This document shows, in pieces, positions 7,119-10,572 of a DNA stretch of 10,572 bases. The notes under the pieces are model-generated. The model saw only the letters and a program-made list of their open reading frames with translations. It was not told where the DNA came from and searched no databases. Origin of the DNA: 66-474 sp964489055 (GTDB taxonomy: Bacteria; Pseudomonadota; Gammaproteobacteria; Xanthomonadales; Rhodanobacteraceae); assembly GCA_964489055.1 (NCBI GenBank), contig CAZAXF010000083.1:1-10572 (forward strand), written 5' to 3'. The position numbers and the translations under genes are program-made. Positions within the stretch are counted from its first letter, which is position 1. Each line of letters starts with the position of its first letter.

Positions 7119-7129
7119 GACAATCCTCA

Positions 7130-8443
7130 TCACCGCCTCCGCCCGTGCCCGCCCTGCTTGGCCGCGGCCTTGATCTCGGTGGTGGTGGGTGGTGCCGGCA
7201 CTTCGCCGGGTTTCATCGGGGTGATGCGGCTGCCTTCCTTGAGGCGGAACTGGCCGGCGGTGACCACCAGGTCGCCCGCCTTCAGGCCGTGGGTGATGAT
7301 CAGGCCCGTATCGCCGGCCTCGCCGCCGGTCGTGACCGCCTGCATCGTGACGTATTTCGCGGGTTTGCCATTGGACTTGTGGTTGCCGGGCGCCGCCTTG
7401 TTGCCGGATTTTCCACTCCCGGTGTGCGCCTTCCCACCGCCCGTGTCGCCGGCCGCCGCATCCGGGTTGTGCGGCGGCTTGTCGGTGACAAGCCACACGT
7501 ATTTGCCGTTCGGTCCGCGCTGCACCGCTGCCACCGGCACCACCAGCGCGTTGTCATCGACGCTCACCTGCAGCCGGACATTGGCGTACTGGCCCGGGTA
7601 CAGGCGGTTGTGCGTGTTGGGAAATTCCGCCTTGAGCTTGAACTGGCCCGATTCGGGGTCGATCTGGTTTCCGATCACCTTGAGCACGCCGTCGGCCTCG
7701 ACCGCGTTGCCGTCGGCATCCAGCACCGCGACCTTCAGGGGCACCCGGGCCTGCGCCGCGCGCACCTCGTCCAGGTACTTGCCCGCCAGCGAAAAGATCA
7801 CGTCGATGGGCTGCATCTGGTTGACCGTGACGATGGTGGTGCTGGGGGTGATGACGTTGCCCGGATCGACCTGGCGGATGCCCACGATGCCGTCGATCGG
7901 CGAGGTGATCCGTGTGAACCCCAGTTGCACTTGGGTGTTCTGGATCGATGCATTGTCCGCGGCCACCGCCGCCTTCCACTGCGCGACGGTGTTTTTCTGG
8001 GTGATGCGGTCGATCTCGGACACGTATTCCCGGTACTTGGGGTTTTCCGAGCGTTCCAGGTTGGCCCTCGCCGTGGCAAGCTGGGTTCTGTCCTGCGCGC
8101 GTTTGGCCAGTGCCTGGTCCAGTTGCGCCTTGAGGCTGCGCGGGTCGATCTGCGCCAGCAACTGGCCCTTCTTCACCGCGCTGCCTTCGGTGAAATCGAG
8201 CGAGAGCAACTGGCCGCCGACCTGCGGCTGCACGTTGACCGAATTGATCGGCTGCACCGTGCCCTGGTTGGTCAGGTACACGGGGACGTTCCTGGCTTCG
8301 ACCGGCACCACCGTCACCGGTACCGGGCCATTGGCACCGAAGCGGCCGGAATGGTCGCGGCCGGACCCGGCGAAAATGCGCCACAGGACCAGTGCCACGA
8401 TGACGACTCCGACGATCGCCAGGATCCATTTGGTTCGCGACAT
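7130..8443 (-). CDS. mdtA: MdtA-like periplasmic adaptor (membrane fusion protein)
   Basis: Periplasmic adaptor subunit of a tripartite RND efflux pump, 437 residues from the chosen ATG. A hydrophobic anchor at about residues 6-24 (WILAIVGVVIVALVLW) has no lipobox cysteine, so it is membrane-anchored and not a lipoprotein. The barrel-sandwich halves flank a helical hairpin: first half about 60-100 (VNVQPQVGGQLLSLDFTEG), hairpin about 101-175, second half about 176-210 (TRITSPIDGIVGIRQVDPGN). A beta-barrel (about 215-295) and a membrane-proximal domain follow. A Gly/Asn/Lys-rich stretch at about 322-363 interrupts the last domain and is absent from E. coli MdtA (415 residues). The frame stays open to a GTG at 8521 (463 residues), but the extra 26 residues are Pro/Arg-rich and would precede the anchor; a GTG also exists at 8464. 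I prefer the ATG at 8443 because it places the anchor at the N-terminus and has a weak GGACGA ribosome-binding match. Confidence 0.9.
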   Translation of the reverse strand: MSRTKWILAIVGVVIVALVLWRIFAGSGRDHSGRFGANGPVPVTVVPVEARNVPVYLTNQGTVQPINSVNVQPQVGGQLLSLDFTEGSAVKKGQLLAQIDPRSLKAQLDQALAKRAQDRTQLATARANLERSENPKYREYVSEIDRITQKNTVAQWKAAVAADNASIQNTQVQLGFTRITSPIDGIVGIRQVDPGNVITPSTTIVTVNQMQPIDVIFSLAGKYLDEVRAAQARVPLKVAVLDADGNAVEADGVLKVIGNQIDPESGQFKLKAEFPNTHNRLYPGQYANVRLQVSVDDNALVVPVAAVQRGPNGKYVWLVTDKPPHNPDAAAGDTGGGKAHTGSGKSGNKAAPGNHKSNGKPAKYVTMQAVTTGGEAGDTGLIITHGLKAGDLVVTAGQFRLKEGSRITPMKPGEVPAPPTTTEIKAAAKQGGHGRRR

Positions 8444-8615
8444 GCGCTGTCGTCCAGGTAACACGGGGCGTTGTTTCGACCATTCGCGCGGCGAGACGTT
8501 CGCCGGCGATGGCCGATTCACATGGGCTCAATGTAGCCGAGCCGGGGTTGTTTGACCCCTGCCAAAGGGCACGCCGCGCGCCCATGACATCCGTCACGGG
8601 CGCGGGTCGGGCTGA
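8444..8615. other. POT-mdtA intergenic region
   Basis: 172 bases if the mdtA ATG at 8443 is right. It contains a strong hairpin next to the POT stop (8577-8604), a short hairpin TGCC/GGCA (8560-8571), and a 5-bp inverted repeat GGGGT/ACCCC (8544-8559) that could be an operator half-site pair but is too short to call. A TACATT hexamer at 8530-8535 on the minus strand resembles a -10 box, but no fitting -35 box lies 16-18 bases before it. Unlike the other gaps, it has no heptamer array. Confidence 0.6.
8577..8604 (-). terminator. Strong hairpin after the POT stop, candidate terminator
   Basis: Arms CGCGCCC and GGGCGCG enclose TGAC/GTCA with a 4-base loop. In minus-strand RNA the one mismatched position becomes a G-U wobble, giving a 12-bp stem. 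It begins 11 bases after the POT stop codon. No U-run follows, so it is not a canonical intrinsic terminator; it may terminate weakly, protect the mRNA 3' end, or separate POT expression from mdtABC. Confidence 0.45.
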
Positions 8616-10442
8616 TTACGGGCCTGCGCGATCCGTCGGCGTTTCCCCGTCGAATTCAGATGCCTGGTCGGTCGCCGTCGGCCCGAACCGGAGAATGCCG
8701 CGCCGGTCCAGCCACCACAGCACGATCGCCACGATTGCCGCGAAGATCGTGCAGGCGACGCCGGCCCAGCCCAGTGCGTTGAACAGCCTGGTATAGAACG
8801 GCATCGTGATGACGTTGAGGTGCGTGTTGAACTGCTGCACGAGTTCCTGGCTCTGGACCGGAAGGTCGGCAAAAGCCGGAAGGTGGGCTTCCTGCGCCAC
8901 CTTGGCCGCGCTGCCGGTGCCGGTGATCCAGTCGCGGAAACCGCCCAGGTCCATCGACAGGATCGCCGGCAGCTTCTGGTGCACGGCGGTGACGGTCGAG
9001 GTGGTCTGCGTGTTGTGCAGGATGCTGGAAATCTTGTCCGGCACGCTGGCGAAGGTCGCCACCATGCCGCCGAGGTATTGCGCCACGCCCGAGGCCACGA
9101 AATACGCGCCCATCATGAAGCCGCCCATCCGCGCCGGCACGTAGCGCGCGACGAACGCCAGGCCGAGCGCCGAGGTCAGCAACTCGCCCAGCGAGCCGAA
9201 TCCGTAGCCCCACACCATCACCCAGGACGAAGTCTTGCCCGGCGAGGTCGTGAAATGGTTGGCCGCGCCGTAGATGAAAAAGCCGATCGCGACGGCCAGG
9301 AAGCCCACCGCGAACTTGCTGGCGATGGAAAGATCCTTGCCACCCTTGGCCGCGCGGCTGTAGATGATCGCCAGGATCGGGCTGAGGATGAAGATCCAGA
9401 TCGGGTTGAAGGCCTGGAACTGCGCCGGGTCCCAGTTCCACAGGTGGACCCCGAACACGCTGAATTCCGGGTTCACGTTGCGCAGCGCGAACAGGTTCAG
9501 CGAGGTGGACATCTGCTGGTAGAAGATGAAGAAGAACACCGTCTCGATCACCAGCACCAGCGCGATGATGATGCCGGCCCGCTCGACGTGCCGGGTCTTG
9601 AGGATCAACCAGGCGAAGATCAGCGCCACGCACGCACCGGCCGCGTACACGAAGATCCGCGCCACGCCGGTGTACTTCAGGATGATGGTCGAGATGAAGA
9701 CCACCACCACGCTGCCGGCGATCACCGCCAGGAACTTCCAGAACTTGAACGGCTGGTGGTCGGGCTCCGAGCCGATGTGATGCAGCGTGTGGCGCATCAC
9801 CATGTAATTGCCAAGGCCCACCAGCAGCCCCACGCAGCACACCGCGAAGGCGATGTGCCAGCCAAGGTTGTCCCCGAACAGCGCCGCCGCGTTCCAGCCC
9901 TCGGGCACCCACGAGAGCTGCCCCGAATAAGGCGCATTGAAATAATTCTTGATGAAGGGCGTCAGCAGCATCGAGATCATCGAGCCGATGTTCACCGCCA
10001 TGTAATAGATGGTGAAGGCGCTGTCGATCTTGCTGTCGTCGCCCTCGTAGATCTTGCGCACCAGGTTGCCGGCGTTGGCCTTGAACAAGCCGTTGCCGAC
10101 CACGATCACGCCCAGCGCCAGGAACAGGAAGTTGGTGCTGTGCGCCGGCACCACCATCAACGCATAACCCAGCGCCAGCACCCACGCGCCCAGCAGCATG
10201 GTGTGGCGGGTGCCGAAGAACTTGTCGCCGACCCAGCCGCCGATCGCCGGGGAAACGTAGATCAGCGCCGCCGCCGCGCCCCAGGTCAGGTTGGCCGGCG
10301 TGTCCTTGAACCCCAGCCGCTGCACCATGTAGTAGATGATCAGCGCCTGCATGCCGTAATAGCCGAAGCGCTCCCACATCTCGATCAGGAACACGGTGGA
10401 GAACGAACGGGTCTTGGAAACGGTGGGTGCAGTCGCGTTCAT
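8616..10442 (-). CDS. POT/PTR2 proton-coupled oligopeptide transporter (DtpA/B-like)
   Basis: Inner-membrane proton:di/tripeptide symporter of the POT (PTR2, SLC15-like) branch of the MFS, 608 residues. Hallmarks: the ExxERFxYYG motif at E21-G30, which couples protons and peptide; GNGLFKAN with K121 (equivalent to DtpA K130); the PTR2 signature FTIYYMAVNIGS at 143-154; FYQQMSTSLNLFALRNV near 307-323; and SLGELLTSALGLA with E420 (equivalent to DtpA E396, which binds the peptide N-terminus). All key residues are present, so it should be active. It is about 100 residues longer than E. coli DtpA (500); the main excess is a loop at about 471-545 before the last membrane helix (560-578), expected in the periplasm. 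An in-frame TGA six codons upstream prevents extension, so the ATG is the first possible start. It has no Shine-Dalgarno sequence; an inverted-repeat arm lies there. It is codirectional with mdtABC, but a hairpin follows its stop, so a shared transcript is uncertain. Confidence 0.95.
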   Translation of the reverse strand: MNATAPTVSKTRSFSTVFLIEMWERFGYYGMQALIIYYMVQRLGFKDTPANLTWGAAAALIYVSPAIGGWVGDKFFGTRHTMLLGAWVLALGYALMVVPAHSTNFLFLALGVIVVGNGLFKANAGNLVRKIYEGDDSKIDSAFTIYYMAVNIGSMISMLLTPFIKNYFNAPYSGQLSWVPEGWNAAALFGDNLGWHIAFAVCCVGLLVGLGNYMVMRHTLHHIGSEPDHQPFKFWKFLAVIAGSVVVVFISTIILKYTGVARIFVYAAGACVALIFAWLILKTRHVERAGIIIALVLVIETVFFFIFYQQMSTSLNLFALRNVNPEFSVFGVHLWNWDPAQFQAFNPIWIFILSPILAIIYSRAAKGGKDLSIASKFAVGFLAVAIGFFIYGAANHFTTSPGKTSSWVMVWGYGFGSLGELLTSALGLAFVARYVPARMGGFMMGAYFVASGVAQYLGGMVATFASVPDKISSILHNTQTTSTVTAVHQKLPAILSMDLGGFRDWITGTGSAAKVAQEAHLPAFADLPVQSQELVQQFNTHLNVITMPFYTRLFNALGWAGVACTIFAAIVAIVLWWLDRRGILRFGPTATDQASEFDGETPTDRAGP

Positions 10443-10444
10443 GG

Positions 10445-10496
10445 GCGGTTCGGGCCGTCATTCTTGGACACAAGTCCCCAAGACTACCCGAACCGC
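10445..10496 (-). promoter_or_regulatory. Nested inverted repeat in the POT leader
   Basis: Perfect 10-bp outer arms GCGGTTCGGG (10445-10454) and CCCGAACCGC (10487-10496) enclose a second hairpin: TCTTGGAC (10462-10469), loop ACAA, then GTCC, a two-base bulge, and AAGA (10474-10483). In minus-strand mRNA the outer stem ends two bases before the POT ATG and covers the ribosome-binding position. It could be a translational control hairpin or, as DNA, an operator. No T-run follows on either strand, arguing against a terminator. Confidence 0.7.
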
Positions 10497-10518
10497 GGCT
10501 GAATGTGTCGGGGAAGCC

Positions 10519-10572
10519 GGGACTCGGGGCTCGGGGCTCGGGACTCGGGACTCGGGACTCGGGACTCGGGAC
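10519..10572. repeat. Heptamer tandem array, 7.7 copies, cut by window edge
   Basis: Units of GGGACTC on the plus strand; the second and third are the variant GGGGCTC, the others perfect, and the last is cut at GGGAC by the window end. Orientation is opposite to the arrays at 1-49 and 7091-7118. G-rich runs are on the plus strand, the template strand for the POT gene. It begins 77 bases upstream of the POT start codon, so the POT promoter must overlap it, lie in the leader hairpin region, or lie outside the window. Confidence 0.95.

Larger units (their letters stand above)
6784..7129. other. mdtA-mdtB intergenic region filled with repeats
   Basis: A 346-base gap without a credible gene. On the plus strand it reads: two GGGACTC heptamers (6790-6803), a run of three small hairpins (6833-6876), a partial heptamer array (6883-6895), a GTTCCG/CGGAAC inverted repeat (6923-6928 and 6951-6956), a larger hairpin element (6976-7014), and four GAGTCCC heptamers (7091-7118). 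I see no convincing promoter or Rho-independent terminator with a T-run. Confidence 0.85.

Noticed and set aside
8444..8521. Longer mdtA starting at GTG 8521 (463 residues)
   Set aside because: The added Pro/Arg-rich segment precedes the membrane anchor and has no ribosome binding site. It remains possible but is less likely than the ATG at 8443.
8530..8558. Sigma-70 promoter for mdtA using TACATT as the -10 box
   Set aside because: No acceptable -35 hexamer lies at 16-18 bases; the best TTGGCA is 24 bases away.
58..10442. A new multi-gene system linking the peptide transporter and the RND pump
   Set aside because: All four proteins belong to well-known families with intact motifs, and nothing in the sequence ties peptide uptake to efflux beyond shared strand and proximity.

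Overview
The window is G+C-rich DNA carrying four complete protein-coding genes, all on the minus strand. Read in the direction of transcription (right to left) they are a proton-coupled oligopeptide transporter of the POT/PTR2 family, then a periplasmic adaptor (MdtA-like) and two different RND pump subunits (MdtB-like, then MdtC-like). About 90% of the window is coding. I found no tRNA, rRNA, CRISPR array, transposase or phage gene.

The protein sequences and the style of the intergenic repeats suggest a gammaproteobacterium of the Xanthomonadales (Xanthomonadaceae or Rhodanobacteraceae). This is recognition from memory, not a search. Both window edges lie inside arrays of the same 7-bp repeat, so this may be a contig that broke at tandem repeats.

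Layout, left to right: 1-49 heptamer array; 58-3171 mdtC; 3172-3564 repeat-filled gap with three copies of a palindrome plus G-rich tail element and a three-unit 36-bp tandem repeat; 3565-6783 mdtB; 6784-7129 second repeat-filled gap with heptamer arrays in both orientations, a three-hairpin REP-like element and a larger hairpin; 7130-8443 mdtA; 8444-8615 short gap with a strong hairpin just after the POT stop codon; 8616-10442 POT transporter; 10443-10572 leader with a nested 52-nt inverted repeat touching the POT start codon, then a heptamer array running off the edge.

Functionally, mdtA, mdtB and mdtC would form a tripartite efflux pump: an MdtB/MdtC heterotrimer in the inner membrane linked by MdtA to an outer-membrane TolC-type channel. 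No channel gene is visible here. The POT gene is an uptake system with no obvious mechanistic link to the pump. The proteins are familiar families. The unusual part is the DNA between them: repeats sit within a few bases of start and stop codons, in a consistent orientation, and appear to supply or occlude the translation-start regions of three genes.
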